From Marinobacterium lutimaris (lineage in GTDB: Bacteria; Pseudomonadota; Gammaproteobacteria; Pseudomonadales; Balneatricaceae), in the NCBI RefSeq assembly GCF_900108065.1, contig NZ_FNVQ01000001.1, positions 1,426,001 through 1,490,000 on the forward strand: a stretch of 64,000 nucleotides of DNA, written 5' to 3'. Position numbers and translations under genes: made by a program. This document shows positions 8,790 through 20,334 of the stretch, piece by piece. The number at the start of each line of letters is the position of its first letter. The stretch's first letter is position 1. The notes under the pieces were generated by a model. It saw only the letters and a list, made by a program, of their open reading frames with translations. It was not told where the DNA came from and ran no database searches.

Positions 8790-9659
8790 ATGAGCGACTC
8801 GAACGACATCATCGCCTACCAGGGATACCCCGGCGCCTACTCTCACCTTTCCTGCACCCGCGTCTTTCCGCAGATGCAGGCGCACGCCTGTGAGAGCTTT
8901 GTCGACGCGATGTTTATGGTCGATAACGGGGAAGCGAAGTTCGCCATGATCCCGCTGGAAAACTCCACCGCGGGCCGTGTAGAAGAGATTTACCGGCTGA
9001 TGCCGAAAACCCAGCTGCATATCATCGGTGAGCATTTCGAGCCGGTGAACCACTGCCTGCTGGGTCTGCCGGGCACCCGGATCGAGGATCTGAAGACCAT
9101 ATCCTCCCACCCCCAGGCGCTGGCGCAGTGCGATGGCAACCTCAAAGCGCTGGGGCTGACGCCTATCGCTGCACTGGATACCGCGGGCTCCGCAGCCGAT
9201 CTGGCCGAATCCCGCCAGGCGGGCCACGCCGTGATCGCCTCCAGCCTGGCCGCCGAGCTCTATGGGCTCGAGATTCTGCGCGAGAACTTTCAGGACAAGA
9301 ACGGTAACACCACCCGCTTTATCATCCTCACCAAGGATGGCCATGTGCCGGAACCGGGCAGCAGCGAGCACTTCCTGACCACCATCATGTTTACCGTACG
9401 CAACCTGCCAGCCGCGCTGTACAAGGCGCTAGGCGGCTTCGCCACCAACGGAATCAACATGGTCAAGCTGGAGAGCTATATGGCGTCGGATACCATGCAG
9501 GTATCCAGCTTCCATCTGGATGTGGAGGGGCACCCCCACGATCAGTCGATGCAGTACGCGCTGCAGGAGCTGCACTTCTTTGCCAAATCGGTCAGGATCA
9601 TCGGCACCTACCCGGCGCACCCTTTCCGCTACAGCCAGCAGGTCAGCATCGAAGACTGA
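8790..9659 (+). CDS. pheA: Prephenate dehydratase, monofunctional, with ACT domain
   Basis: Converts prephenate to phenylpyruvate in phenylalanine synthesis. The 289 residues start directly with the dehydratase domain (YQGYPGAYSHLSC) and hold the PLENS substrate motif and the catalytic TRF motif (NTTRFIIL). A C-terminal ACT domain (about 195-275) would give feedback control by phenylalanine. There is no N-terminal chorismate mutase domain, unlike the usual gammaproteobacterial P-protein. The ACT motif reads LESYM instead of the common ESRP, a form seen in alphaproteobacterial enzymes. It is a single gene closed by a strong terminator. Confidence 0.93.
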   Translation: MSDSNDIIAYQGYPGAYSHLSCTRVFPQMQAHACESFVDAMFMVDNGEAKFAMIPLENSTAGRVEEIYRLMPKTQLHIIGEHFEPVNHCLLGLPGTRIEDLKTISSHPQALAQCDGNLKALGLTPIAALDTAGSAADLAESRQAGHAVIASSLAAELYGLEILRENFQDKNGNTTRFIILTKDGHVPEPGSSEHFLTTIMFTVRNLPAALYKALGGFATNGINMVKLESYMASDTMQVSSFHLDVEGHPHDQSMQYALQELHFFAKSVRIIGTYPAHPFRYSQQVSIED

Positions 9660-9673
9660 TTTCAACTTATCTG

Positions 9674-9717
9674 AAAAAAAGCCCGCTTGTTGCAATGCAG
9701 CAAGACGGGCTTTTTTT
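9674..9717. terminator. Terminator after pheA
   Basis: Stem GCCCG/CGGGC (9681-9685 with 9706-9710) is extended by CTTG/CAAG past one bulged A and followed by seven T's. A run of seven A's upstream means it could also act on the other strand. Confidence 0.85.
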
Positions 9718-9752
9718 ATAACTAAATTGTTTTAAAAAAAGCACTAACACCA

Positions 9753-9780
9753 TTGTGCATTGCAGCATAAGCGCTATATT
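9753..9780 (+). promoter_or_regulatory. Sigma-70-like promoter of the small RNA
   Basis: TTGTGC (9753-9758) and TATATT (9775-9780) are 16 bp apart. The expected start, about 7 nt later at 9787, is exactly where the first hairpin of the candidate RNA begins. Confidence 0.55.
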
Positions 9781-9786
9781 TAAGTT

Positions 9787-9908
9787 GTCCTGAGGGATCA
9801 GGACGCGACAGGTGTCTCTCTTCACCTATCGCATCCCATCTTGCAGCTCCGGCCGTTGGAGTTGTTTGCACTTTGCCTACCCCTCTCCTCCCGGAGAGGG
9901 GATTTTTT
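9787..9908 (+). ncRNA. Candidate small RNA of about 120 nt
   Basis: A compact transcript with its own promoter and terminator and no plausible reading frame. It can fold into four consecutive stems. Hairpin 1 (9787-9804) has a 6-bp stem GTCCTG/CAGGAC with the loop AGGGAT. Hairpin 2 (9805-9832) has a 10-bp stem GCGACAGGTG/CACCTATCGC with one mismatch and a pyrimidine loop. Hairpin 3 (9844-9864) has a CAGCTCC/GGAGTTG stem. The terminator (9880-9908) closes it. The AGGGAT loop fits the CsrA/RsmA site ANGGAN presented in a hairpin, and the CU-rich loops could pair with ribosome-binding sites. I do not recognise a known family. Existence is well supported by the signals; function is unknown. Confidence 0.6.
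9880..9908 (+). terminator. Strong intrinsic terminator of the small RNA
   Basis: A perfect 9-bp stem CCCCTCTCC/GGAGAGGGG (9880-9888 with 9893-9901) with a TCCC tetraloop is followed by A and six T's. The pheA terminator lies about 170 nt upstream, so this one must serve a separate transcript. Confidence 0.85.
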
Positions 9909-10292
9909 ATCTCTGGCCGGTTCAACAAGTCTAAGCACCCTGAGTGGGCACTGACGACCGTTGCATAAATCTTAACCAGTTTTGCAAAAATTGCCCACTG
10001 GCAATTCGCCGACGCCTGAACGTGCAGAGTCGCTAGCAAGGCTAACGGACCACCCCGGATTTGTTTAGGGTTCCTAAGCGAACCACCATCGAAAGAAAAT
10101 CCACAACCTGCACTAACTGGTTGTTATTTATACAGCACCTGATTAATTACACTGACACATGCAGCCAGTATTTTAAATAAACTATCGCACCCCTAATCGG
10201 TAAATAGATAGGAACCCTATTTGAATATAAAACCTAAAATAGTCATCCCGCTAAGGTGAATTAATTTATTTATATTTTTTACATTTTCTCTA
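9909..10292. other. Long intergenic spacer, AT-rich in its second half
   Basis: No coding frame with a ribosome-binding site was found. It contains a small perfect hairpin AATTGCC-cact-GGCAATT (9989-10006) and an 8-bp inverted pair AGTGGGCA/TGCCCACT (9943-9950 and 9992-9999). From about 10100 the sequence is AT-rich, consistent with a promoter-proximal region for the downstream transcript. Confidence 0.4.
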
Positions 10293-10321
10293 TTGATCAG
10301 AGAAAACTCCATCCCTAGAAT
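10293..10321 (+). promoter_or_regulatory. Sigma-70-like promoter upstream of SemiSWEET leader
   Basis: TTGATC (10293-10298) and TAGAAT (10316-10321) are separated by 17 bp, the optimal spacing. Transcription would start near 10328. Confidence 0.5.
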
Positions 10322-10327
10322 CGCCGC

Positions 10328-10472
10328 CAACAAAACAACACATCAGGCAGCGCCGTTCAGGACTGCCGGGCCCGGCTTCTCGCCTTAAAGCCCACTTTTA
10401 CACCCAAGCCCTTGGCTATAAACGATTTTTCCCAGTAACGCCGTCGCGGCGCTACCGGGCATTCTGTTTTTT
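10328..10472 (+). ncRNA. Terminated leader RNA or second small RNA upstream of SemiSWEET
   Basis: Between the promoter at 10293 and a terminator-like stem at 10431-10472 lies about 145 nt without a convincing reading frame. It starts with an A/C-rich single-stranded stretch (AACAAAACAACACA), then a GGCAG/CTGCC stem and the palindrome CCGGGCCCGG. Either it is a free small RNA or a leader whose terminator must be bypassed to express the sugar transporter gene 34 nt later. SgrS beside the sugar exporter gene setA in E. coli is a loose precedent. Confidence 0.4.
10431..10472 (+). terminator. Terminator or attenuator before the SemiSWEET gene
   Basis: A 13-position stem (CCCAGTAACGCCG at 10431-10443, CGGCGCTACCGGG at 10447-10459) has two A-C mismatches and a TCG loop. 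Six T's follow at 10467-10472. It ends 33 nt before the ATG at 10506. Confidence 0.65.
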
Positions 10473-10505
10473 AATTTAAACGCTTAAGCCGTCCGAGGTT
10501 GGCCG

Positions 10506-10853
10506 ATGGAACCGATCACCGTCGTAGGCATGATTGCCGCTTTCTGCACTACCAGTGCTTTTATTCCGCAGGTTGTACAGATCCTGCGTACAGGTAATGT
10601 TGATGGCATCTCTCTGCAGATGTATTCGATTTTTACCCTGGGTGTTGCCCTTTGGCTTGGATATGGTGTTTTTCTGCAGAAAGCGCCGATCATCATTTCC
10701 AACAGCATTACCCTGGCACTGGCCGTTTCGGTACTGGGTCTGACCCTGACCAAACGCCGTCAGAACCGCAAACATGCGCTACAATTGGTGGCTGATAACA
10801 CGGATGTCGCGGTAGTGAGTGCTGCTAACGAAGAGTTGGCAGCCGCTGCCTGA
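10506..10853 (+). CDS. SemiSWEET sugar transporter (PQ-loop, three helices)
   Basis: Small membrane transporter that works as a homodimer and passes mono- or disaccharides across the inner membrane. The 115 residues hold three predicted helices (about 5-25, 36-56, 60-80), with the PQ motif in the first (SAFIPQVVQILRTGNVDGIS) and the conserved connecting stretch GISLQMYSIFTLGVALWLGYG. A hydrophilic tail of about 30 residues after the third helix is longer than in typical SemiSWEETs. GAGG lies 9 nt before the ATG. Monocistronic; a terminator-like stem just upstream may control it. Confidence 0.9.
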   Translation: MEPITVVGMIAAFCTTSAFIPQVVQILRTGNVDGISLQMYSIFTLGVALWLGYGVFLQKAPIIISNSITLALAVSVLGLTLTKRRQNRKHALQLVADNTDVAVVSAANEELAAAA

Positions 10854-10920
10854 GGAGGCTATCACTACCCCGGCGATCTGCCACTGCAATGCTGGCGATC
10901 CGCCGATAGTCTCCTCATCT

Positions 10921-10958
10921 TCTGCCCGGGCCCTTCCTCCCCTTCAGGCCCGGGCAGA
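10921..10958. other. 12-bp hairpin between convergent genes
   Basis: TCTGCCCGGGCC (10921-10932) and GGCCCGGGCAGA (10947-10958) form a perfect 12-bp stem with a 14-nt loop, between the converging SemiSWEET and EamA genes. There is no T run on either side, so it may block read-through or protect 3' ends rather than act as a classical terminator. Confidence 0.55.
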
Positions 10959-11003
10959 ATCCCATTGATTTACCCTTTCTGACTTTGTCCCTGCAGAACC
11001 GCT

Positions 11004-11891
11004 TCAGGCTGCACCCTTGATTCCGAACCAGGCTCGAATCGCCGGCCAGCGGTTTACCAGCATCGCCAGAAAAATCAGTCCGCAGCCCGCTATCTGCATG
11101 GCACTCATGCTATCGCCCAACCAGAACGCCGCCATCAACGCCGCCCAAACGGGTTCCAGCGTCATGATAATCGCTGCATGACTGATAGGGGCCATGCTTT
11201 GCCCCCGGGTCTGGATCGAGAAACGCAGGATCGTTCCGATCAATACGCTGGCGACAAACCACCCCCAGACGGCGCCGGTTTGCGGTAGGTACCAGGTTTC
11301 GAAAATCGCCGATACCAGCAGTGTGATGGCGCCTGTCACCAGCAACTGAACCGTGGTCAGCGGCCCTACCGGAGTTTTGCTGGAGGCCTTGCTGTTCATG
11401 ATGAACATCAGCGCAAGAAAGAACGCGGCGCCGAGAAAGCAGAGCTCGCCCAGACCAATGCTGAACGTGCTGTCCAGCGACAGGCAGGCTAGCCCCGCCA
11501 CCACACAGGGTAGCGAGTAATAGACGTAGCGACCGGGTCGGTCACCAAACAGAACACCCAGCAGCGGCACCAAGACCACGCCAAGACTGGCCAGGAATGC
11601 GCCCACACCGATATGGGTGGCGATCTTCAGGCCCAGCACCCAGAACACCATGCCACAACCGAAGAACAGCCCCACCAGCAAGCACCCCTTCCATTGCTGC
11701 GAGCTCAGCCGCGCCAGCGCCCTGGCGTTGATCGGCAAAAGGATCAGCCCCGCCAGGGCAAAGCGCATGGAGATGAATAGCAGTGGCGCAAATCCGGCCA
11801 GCGCCTCCTTGGACATGATCCAGCCAGCACCCGCCAGAAAAGTAGTGATCAGCAGAAGAATATCCGCCTTCACATGGTTGGAGAGGGTCAC
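11004..11891 (-). CDS. EamA/DMT family transporter
   Basis: Drug/metabolite transporter superfamily exporter with ten predicted helices in two EamA repeats, 295 residues. The GTG at 11891 is chosen as start because AGGAG lies 7 nt upstream and the protein then begins close to the first helix (NHVKADILLLITTFLAGAGW). The frame stays open 41 codons farther upstream but without a signal. The second repeat ends with the usual FWLGDSMSAMQIAGCGLIFLA helix pair. Substrate unknown; relatives export amino acids or metabolites. It is convergent with the SemiSWEET gene. Confidence 0.88.
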   Translation of the reverse strand: MTLSNHVKADILLLITTFLAGAGWIMSKEALAGFAPLLFISMRFALAGLILLPINARALARLSSQQWKGCLLVGLFFGCGMVFWVLGLKIATHIGVGAFLASLGVVLVPLLGVLFGDRPGRYVYYSLPCVVAGLACLSLDSTFSIGLGELCFLGAAFFLALMFIMNSKASSKTPVGPLTTVQLLVTGAITLLVSAIFETWYLPQTGAVWGWFVASVLIGTILRFSIQTRGQSMAPISHAAIIMTLEPVWAALMAAFWLGDSMSAMQIAGCGLIFLAMLVNRWPAIRAWFGIKGAA

Positions 11892-14066
<2,175 letters not shown>

Positions 14067-14093
14067 AGCCGTAATAGAGCTCAGGAGCAGCCC

Positions 14094-14369
14094 ATGACCG
14101 ACCCGCAAAAAAACAGACTGCGCAAACGGGTGGAGCAGCAGGCAAAACGGATGCAGCAGGCGGAGAAGGATCGCCCGAACCTGCTGGCGCAGACGGTTTA
14201 CATGGGACGCCTGGGGCTGCTGTTTGTCCTGCCGGTCATTGGCGGCGCCTACCTGGGGCGCTGGATCGACAGCATACAGAGCGGCTACGAGATGCGGTGG
14301 ACGCTAAGCCTGATCTTTATCGGCGTGTTTATCGGCGCGGTGAATCTATATCTGGCGATACGGGAGTAA
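14094..14369 (+). CDS. atpQ: N-type ATPase AtpQ / AtpI-like membrane protein
   Basis: Small membrane protein of 91 residues in the AtpI/gene 1 family. A basic, Gln-rich N-terminus (about 1-30, KNRLRKRVEQQAKRMQQAEK) precedes two helices (about 36-55 and 65-88) with GGAYLGRWID between them. AtpI-type proteins help assemble the c-ring. In N-ATPase operons this gene (atpQ) is normally followed by atpR; here atpB starts 3 nt after its stop. Confidence 0.85.
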   Translation: MTDPQKNRLRKRVEQQAKRMQQAEKDRPNLLAQTVYMGRLGLLFVLPVIGGAYLGRWIDSIQSGYEMRWTLSLIFIGVFIGAVNLYLAIRE

Positions 14370-14372
14370 CGG

Positions 14373-15369
<997 letters not shown>

Positions 15370-15386
15370 GACAGAGGTTCACGACG

Positions 15387-16136
15387 GTGGAACTGAGTTG
15401 GTCAACGCTGCTGCTCGAGATCATCAACTTCGCCCTGTTGATGTGGCTCTTGCTGCACTTTTTTTACAAGCCGCTATTGGCGGTAATTGCAAGACGCCAA
15501 GCCCGTATCGAGCAGCAACTGCAGCAGGCCGAAACCCTTCAAGCTGAGGCACAGGCGCTCAAGAGCCGATATGAAAACCGCCTCAGCCACTGGGAACAGG
15601 AACGCCAGAGCGCCCGCGAGGCCCTTACCACGGAGCTTGCCGGTCAGCGCTGCCGGCTTGAAGCCGAGCTCAAGCACTCACTTGAGCAGCAGCGTGAAAA
15701 GGCCCAGGTCATCGCCCAAAGACATGAAACCGAACTGCAAGCGCGCATCGAACGCCAGGCGATGCTACAGGCGGCCCAGTTTGCCACCCGTCTGTTAACT
15801 GAAAGCGCAGGCCCCGAACTTCAGGACCGGCTGATTCAGCTGCTGCTGGATTCACTTCCCGCACTTGAAGCTGAACAGCTCAACGAGCTGCGCACTGAGG
15901 TTCAGGACAACGGAGCCTGCATCGAAATCAATAGCGCCTTCCCACTGAGTGAGGATCAGCAGACGGCACTGCATCAGGCACTGGAAACCCTGCTGGAAAA
16001 ACCGGCTCCTCTTAAACTCAATCTGGATCCTGCGCTGATCGCAGGTGTTCGTATCGGTATCGGCCCCTGGGTACTGCAAACCAACGTGCTGGATGAACTG
16101 CGTGGCTTTGTGGAGCTTTACCATGACGGCGGATAA
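15387..16136 (+). CDS. atpF: N-type ATPase b subunit with delta-like C-terminus
   Basis: Peripheral stalk protein of 249 residues. One N-terminal helix (about 8-28, [20 protein letters not shown]) is followed by a long coiled coil (about 35-145) rich in Gln, Glu and Arg. The C-terminal 90 residues, ending in [20 protein letters not shown], resemble the C-terminal domain of the delta subunit. N-ATPase operons lack a separate atpH, so this b-delta fusion accounts for the missing stator connection. It overlaps atpA by 14 nt. Confidence 0.9.
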   Translation: MELSWSTLLLEIINFALLMWLLLHFFYKPLLAVIARRQARIEQQLQQAETLQAEAQALKSRYENRLSHWEQERQSAREALTTELAGQRCRLEAELKHSLEQQREKAQVIAQRHETELQARIERQAMLQAAQFATRLLTESAGPELQDRLIQLLLDSLPALEAEQLNELRTEVQDNGACIEINSAFPLSEDQQTALHQALETLLEKPAPLKLNLDPALIAGVRIGIGPWVLQTNVLDELRGFVELYHDGG

Positions 16137-17631
16137 AACAGACTCTGCTGACAGCCTTCTGCAGCAGCAAAAAGCCTGGCTTACGCACTACCGACCGGCC
16201 CTTCGCGTCAGCGAGCAGGGCTATGTAGTCTCCGTAGGCGACGGTATCAGCTGGATCAGCGGCCTACCCACCGCCGCCATCGATGATGTGCTGCTGTTTG
16301 AGGATGGCAGCCGCGGGCTGGTCTTTGATCTGACCGACTCTTCTGTTGGCGCGGTGCTGCTTCACGCCACCGATCAGCTCACCGCCGGCACTGGCGTAAC
16401 ACTCAGTGGGCGCCAGCTTAGCCTGCCGGTGGGCGACGCCCTGCTCGGCCGGGTGATCGATCCGCTGGGGACACCGCTGGATGGCGAGGCAGCGCCCAAG
16501 TGCGACGCCTACCAGCGTCTGCTGCAGGATTCACCGGGTATCGTTGAGCGCGACTTTGTCCACCAACCGCTCTACTCAGGTTGCAAGGTGGTTGATACGC
16601 TGATTCCGATCGGTCGCGGCCAGCGCCAGCTGATTGTTGGCGATGAGGGCCTGGGACGTAGCTCCCTGGCACTGGATACGCTGATCAATCAACGAGGCCA
16701 GCAGGTGCCCTGCGTATACGTGCTGATCGGGCAGAAGCGCTCCACGGTGATAGACACCATCGAGCTGCTGCGACGCTACGATGCCATGGACTACACCACG
16801 CTGGTGGTCGCCGAGGCCAGCGCCCTGCCCGGCCTGCAGCATCTCGCCCCCTTTGCCGGCTGCGCCATCGCCGAATACTGGATGCATCGCGGCCTGCATA
16901 CTCTGGTGGTCTACGATGACCTCTCTACTCACGCCAAAACCTACCGCGAGCTGTCACTGCTGCTGCGCCGCCCTCCCGGTCGCGAGGCCTACCCCGGGGA
17001 TATCTTCTCCATTCACGCGGGCCTTTTGGAGCGCGCCACCTGCCTGAATGCCACCCAGGGTGGCGGCAGCATGACCGCGCTGCCAATCGTCGAAACACAA
17101 CAGGGCGAAATCGCCGCGTATATTCCCACCAACCTGATCTCCATTACCGATGGCCAGACCTACCTCGACGCCGAACTGTTCAGCGGCGGCTTCCGCCCCG
17201 CCATCGATATCGGTAAGTCGGTCTCCCGTATCGGCGGCAAGGCCCAGCACCCGGTGATCAAGCAGGAGGCAGGACGCCTGAAGCTGGATTACCTGCAGTT
17301 TCTCGAGCTGGAGGTATTTACCCGCTTCGGCGCGCGCCTCGAGGCCGCTATGGAACGCTCGATCAAGCGCGGACGGCTGTTGCGCGAGCTGTTCAAGCAG
17401 GACCGCCTGTCCCCCTGCTCGATCGAGTTTCAGCTTGCCTGGATGGTCGCCTATAACGATGGCTTGATCGACAACCGTACACCGGCACAGATACCCCGTT
17501 TGCTATCGGAGCTGCAAACAGCGGTAGCAAGCTCTGGCCTTACGCTGGAGGAGGGCCGCGAGCGCTGGGCCGAAAAGCTGACCGACTGGCTTGCCGATAC
17601 GCTTACAACCCAGCCCGAGGAAAGCCGGTGA
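16123..17631 (+). CDS. atpA: N-type ATPase subunit alpha
   Basis: Non-catalytic alpha subunit, 502 residues. The P-loop region reads GDEGLGRSS (173-181) where standard alpha subunits have GDRQTGKTA, so the Walker lysine is replaced by Arg179. The arginine finger is kept at Arg369 (SVSRIGG). The DELSD-like turn is [13 protein letters not shown]. The ATG at 16123 overlaps the end of atpF; an earlier in-frame ATG has no separate support. It overlaps atpG by 4 nt (GTGA). Loss of the alpha-site lysine would weaken nucleotide binding at the regulatory sites but need not stop catalysis. Confidence 0.93.
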   Translation: MTADKTDSADSLLQQQKAWLTHYRPALRVSEQGYVVSVGDGISWISGLPTAAIDDVLLFEDGSRGLVFDLTDSSVGAVLLHATDQLTAGTGVTLSGRQLSLPVGDALLGRVIDPLGTPLDGEAAPKCDAYQRLLQDSPGIVERDFVHQPLYSGCKVVDTLIPIGRGQRQLIVGDEGLGRSSLALDTLINQRGQQVPCVYVLIGQKRSTVIDTIELLRRYDAMDYTTLVVAEASALPGLQHLAPFAGCAIAEYWMHRGLHTLVVYDDLSTHAKTYRELSLLLRRPPGREAYPGDIFSIHAGLLERATCLNATQGGGSMTALPIVETQQGEIAAYIPTNLISITDGQTYLDAELFSGGFRPAIDIGKSVSRIGGKAQHPVIKQEAGRLKLDYLQFLELEVFTRFGARLEAAMERSIKRGRLLRELFKQDRLSPCSIEFQLAWMVAYNDGLIDNRTPAQIPRLLSELQTAVASSGLTLEEGRERWAEKLTDWLADTLTTQPEESR

Positions 17632-18488
17632 GCCAGCGCCATGAGCTCGCCCGGCATCGGCAGAAACTGGCCGAAGCACGCGAAGTGATGAACTCCATGA
17701 AATCCCTGGCGTTTATGGAGACCCGCAAGCTCGCGCAGTTTCTGGTCAGCCAGCGTGAGGTGGTCGCTACGCTGAAAGAGGTGGCTGCGGATTTTCTCCG
17801 CTTTCATCAGCCGCCGGAGGCATACACCGCCACGGGCCCCGCGGTATATCTGCTAATCGGCTCCGAACGCGGCTTTTGCGGCGCGTTCAATGAAGCGCTG
17901 GTGGATCAGCTTGAGACAGAGCGGGACGCTCAGGAGGCCGAACTGATTCTCTGCGGTCACAAGCTCTGTGCGCTGCTTGAGGATGACAGGCGCATACTGC
18001 ACCGGGTTGAGGGTGTCTCGGTAGTCGACGAGGCCGGCACCCTGCTGGTCCGTGTCAGCACACTACTGGCCGACCTAAACCTGCAACGCGGCCCAATCCT
18101 TCTGCGGGTCATCTACCAGGATGACGAACAACAGAGCGTGCGCGTCGATCAGCTGCTGCCCCCTTTTTTGCCAGCGCCTGCCGAGGGCTCCGACAACAAT
18201 ACGCTGCAAAGCCAGGTGCCCCCGGAGCTTCATCTTGAACCACGCGAGTTTTTTTCCGAGCTGGTGGAGCACTACCTGTTCGCGCTCCTTCACGAGGTGA
18301 TCTTTGTATCGCTGATGTCCGAGTACCGCCGCCGCACCCAGCATCTCGATGGCGCCGTTCGCTATCTGGACGAGAGATTGGAAGCGATGCAACGCCGCGA
18401 CAACCAGCTGCGCCAGGAGGAGATCACCGAAGAGATAGAGGTGCTGCTGCTTAACGCCGCCGGTGCCGAGCCGCCAGCGGATACATAA
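17628..18488 (+). CDS. atpG: N-type ATPase subunit gamma
   Basis: Rotating central-shaft subunit, 286 residues. The two long terminal helices of the shaft are recognisable (start [21 protein letters not shown]-terminal helix with [20 protein letters not shown]), and the middle carries [20 protein letters not shown], the usual gamma core. The GTG start overlaps the atpA stop, so translation is coupled. Last gene of the operon, ending 6 nt before the convergent dioxygenase gene with no visible terminator. Confidence 0.92.
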   Translation: MSQRHELARHRQKLAEAREVMNSMKSLAFMETRKLAQFLVSQREVVATLKEVAADFLRFHQPPEAYTATGPAVYLLIGSERGFCGAFNEALVDQLETERDAQEAELILCGHKLCALLEDDRRILHRVEGVSVVDEAGTLLVRVSTLLADLNLQRGPILLRVIYQDDEQQSVRVDQLLPPFLPAPAEGSDNNTLQSQVPPELHLEPREFFSELVEHYLFALLHEVIFVSLMSEYRRRTQHLDGAVRYLDERLEAMQRRDNQLRQEEITEEIEVLLLNAAGAEPPADT

Positions 18489-18494
18489 GAGGGT

Positions 18495-19133
18495 CTATTC
18501 CTGCGGGATCACTTTGCGAAAGGTCAGGTTAATGCGCCCCTCGCGGATATCCGGGTCACGCGGAATGCAGTGAAACCAGTGATGCTGGAAGCCCGGCCGC
18601 ATCAACAGCACCGTGCCGCTATGCAGCTTCATGCGTCCCTCTTCGTGGCTGTCGCGATGCTGCCAGGCAAAGGTACGACTGGCGCCCAGAGTAAGCGAAG
18701 CGATCAACGGCGCCTGGCCAAGCTCCGGTTCGTCATCAGCATGCCAGCCCACGTAGTCATCGCCTGTACGATAAAGATTGACCAGCACGGAGTTAAAGCG
18801 GGCACCCGCCGCACGCTCGACCCGCTGACGGATCGACTGCAGCAGCGGCGTCCAGGGGCGGGTCTGCAGCAGGTTGTTGCTGTAGCTGTAACGGATTCCG
18901 GGATCGGCGTGCCAGGTCTGCTGGCGGGGCAACTCGAATCTTCGGCCATCTACCTCATAATGGTTATCCGGCCAGGCGTTTTCTTCGAGCAGTTGTTTGT
19001 AGAGTGCGCGACTCTCTTGCACGCCGTAGAAGCCAGTGACCAGGTCCAGTTCGTTCAACGGCGAAAACGGCGGGTAAACGGGGCGCTTGATCGACATCGG
19101 CAGAAAGTCCACTGAGTTTGAAAGGACATACAT
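18495..19133 (-). CDS. AlkB-like 2-oxoglutarate/Fe(II) dioxygenase
   Basis: Oxidative demethylase family acting on alkylated bases in DNA or RNA, 212 residues. The iron site is intact: GWHADDEPELG holds the HxD pair, the distal His is in the PGFQHHWFHCIP stretch, and RINLTFR is the RxNxTxR 2-oxoglutarate motif. SVLVNLYRTGDDYVGWHAD resembles the ALKBH2-like branch found in many marine bacteria. A second ATG 12 codons in (MSIKRPVYPP) is an alternative start. It ends 6 nt from atpG, convergent. Confidence 0.9.
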   Translation of the reverse strand: MYVLSNSVDFLPMSIKRPVYPPFSPLNELDLVTGFYGVQESRALYKQLLEENAWPDNHYEVDGRRFELPRQQTWHADPGIRYSYSNNLLQTRPWTPLLQSIRQRVERAAGARFNSVLVNLYRTGDDYVGWHADDEPELGQAPLIASLTLGASRTFAWQHRDSHEEGRMKLHSGTVLLMRPGFQHHWFHCIPRDPDIREGRINLTFRKVIPQE

Positions 19134-19154
19134 TCTGCCACGTCTGATCTTTTT

Positions 19155-20138
19155 TTAAACAGGGGCGCGTTTCGCAACGACCTCTGCGGCCGGCTCGGAC
19201 TGCTCCTGATTCGCGCCCTCCTGACCCGTTCCCTCATGACCCGTTTCCTCATGACCAGAGTCATCGAGCCAGAGCCCATGTACACCGGTCGCCAGCGCCT
19301 GCAGCGCCACTTCGTTACTGCGCTGTTTCAACATCACCAGGTTCAGCGCGATCTCCGGCACCTCACCCGGCCAGCATATTCCGTAGCCCTGTTTTTCGGC
19401 CGCTGCTGCATCGTCCTCCCTGACCACCGACATGCCGACCCCTGAGCGGATCAGGGCGCGAATAGCATCCTCGGTATCGCACCAGACGATCTCCGAGGGC
19501 GGTTGCTCACCATGACGGAACAGCGCTTCGAACAGCTTGTAGAAGGGGCAGTTAGGCGTTGTGTAAACCCAGGGTAACTGGGTCAGCTCGGCCAGAGAGC
19601 GGCCCCGGATGCGCTCTTCCCAGCTACTCGGCGCCAGTATCCGCATCGGCACCTGCGCAAGCTCGGTGACCTGCATATCGGCGGCGGCACAGGGGCCGAA
19701 AGTAAAACCGGCATCCACCTGATTCTGCCTCAGCTCCTGGAACACCTTGGCGGTACTGGTCTGCAGAAAGTGCGCGACCAATTGCGGATGGCGCGACGAT
19801 AACAGCCGGAACAGATCACCCACGCGCATGAACTCGAAATCGGTGTGAATACCGATACGCAGCTCGCCCACCAGCTCGTCACTGAGTTGCATCGCCTGCT
19901 GCACGAACTGCTCAGCCTCGCGAAGAGTACGCTGGGCTTGCTCAAACAGACGCTGTCCCGCGGGGGTCAACAGCATACCTTTGGGGGTGCGCGAAAACAG
20001 CTGTACGCCGGTTTCCTCCTCCAGCGCCTTGATCTGTGCACTGATCGCCGGCTGGCTGGTAAACAGCGCCGCGGATGCACGGGTCAGGTTGCCCTCCTGG
20101 GCCACCTTGACGAAGGTTTTCAGATGGTAGAGTTCCAA
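19155..20138 (-). CDS. LysR family transcriptional regulator with acidic C-terminal tail
   Basis: DNA-binding regulator of 327 residues. The N-terminal winged helix-turn-helix is clear (NLTRASAALFTSQPAISAQI), followed by the linker helix and a two-lobe effector domain to about residue 290. The start is TTG at 20138, with GGAG 8 nt upstream; no in-frame ATG fits. The last 35 residues (GHEETGHEGTGQEGANQ and on) are repetitive and Glu-rich and are not part of the LysR fold. Divergent from the DUF1127 gene, with a pair of inverted 10-mers between them. Target and effector unknown. Confidence 0.9.
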   Translation of the reverse strand: MELYHLKTFVKVAQEGNLTRASAALFTSQPAISAQIKALEEETGVQLFSRTPKGMLLTPAGQRLFEQAQRTLREAEQFVQQAMQLSDELVGELRIGIHTDFEFMRVGDLFRLLSSRHPQLVAHFLQTSTAKVFQELRQNQVDAGFTFGPCAAADMQVTELAQVPMRILAPSSWEERIRGRSLAELTQLPWVYTTPNCPFYKLFEALFRHGEQPPSEIVWCDTEDAIRALIRSGVGMSVVREDDAAAAEKQGYGICWPGEVPEIALNLVMLKQRSNEVALQALATGVHGLWLDDSGHEETGHEGTGQEGANQEQSEPAAEVVAKRAPV

Positions 20139-20210
20139 GGCAAGCGCTCCATGACGAGAGTTTTCTGATAAGGCCGCCTGCTCTCAAATTTCCGGGCAAG
20201 ACGCTTCAAT

Positions 20211-20309
20211 CAGATTAGAACACAACGCCCCTGCCCGCGCTCATCGGAATTCCTGAACGCCCCCTTCCGATTAAACGATTGGATTGAAAAGTATGTCGTT
20301 TCTAATCTG
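20211..20309. promoter_or_regulatory. Paired inverted 10-mers in the lysR/DUF1127 intergenic region
   Basis: CAGATTAGAA at 20211-20220 is repeated in inverse orientation as TTCTAATCTG at 20300-20309, a perfect 10-bp match 79 bp apart. One copy lies just upstream of each divergent gene. They are probable binding sites for the LysR protein or another regulator. Confidence 0.5.
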
Positions 20310-20334
20310 GCCACCTAGCTTACGGAGGCCCGAC

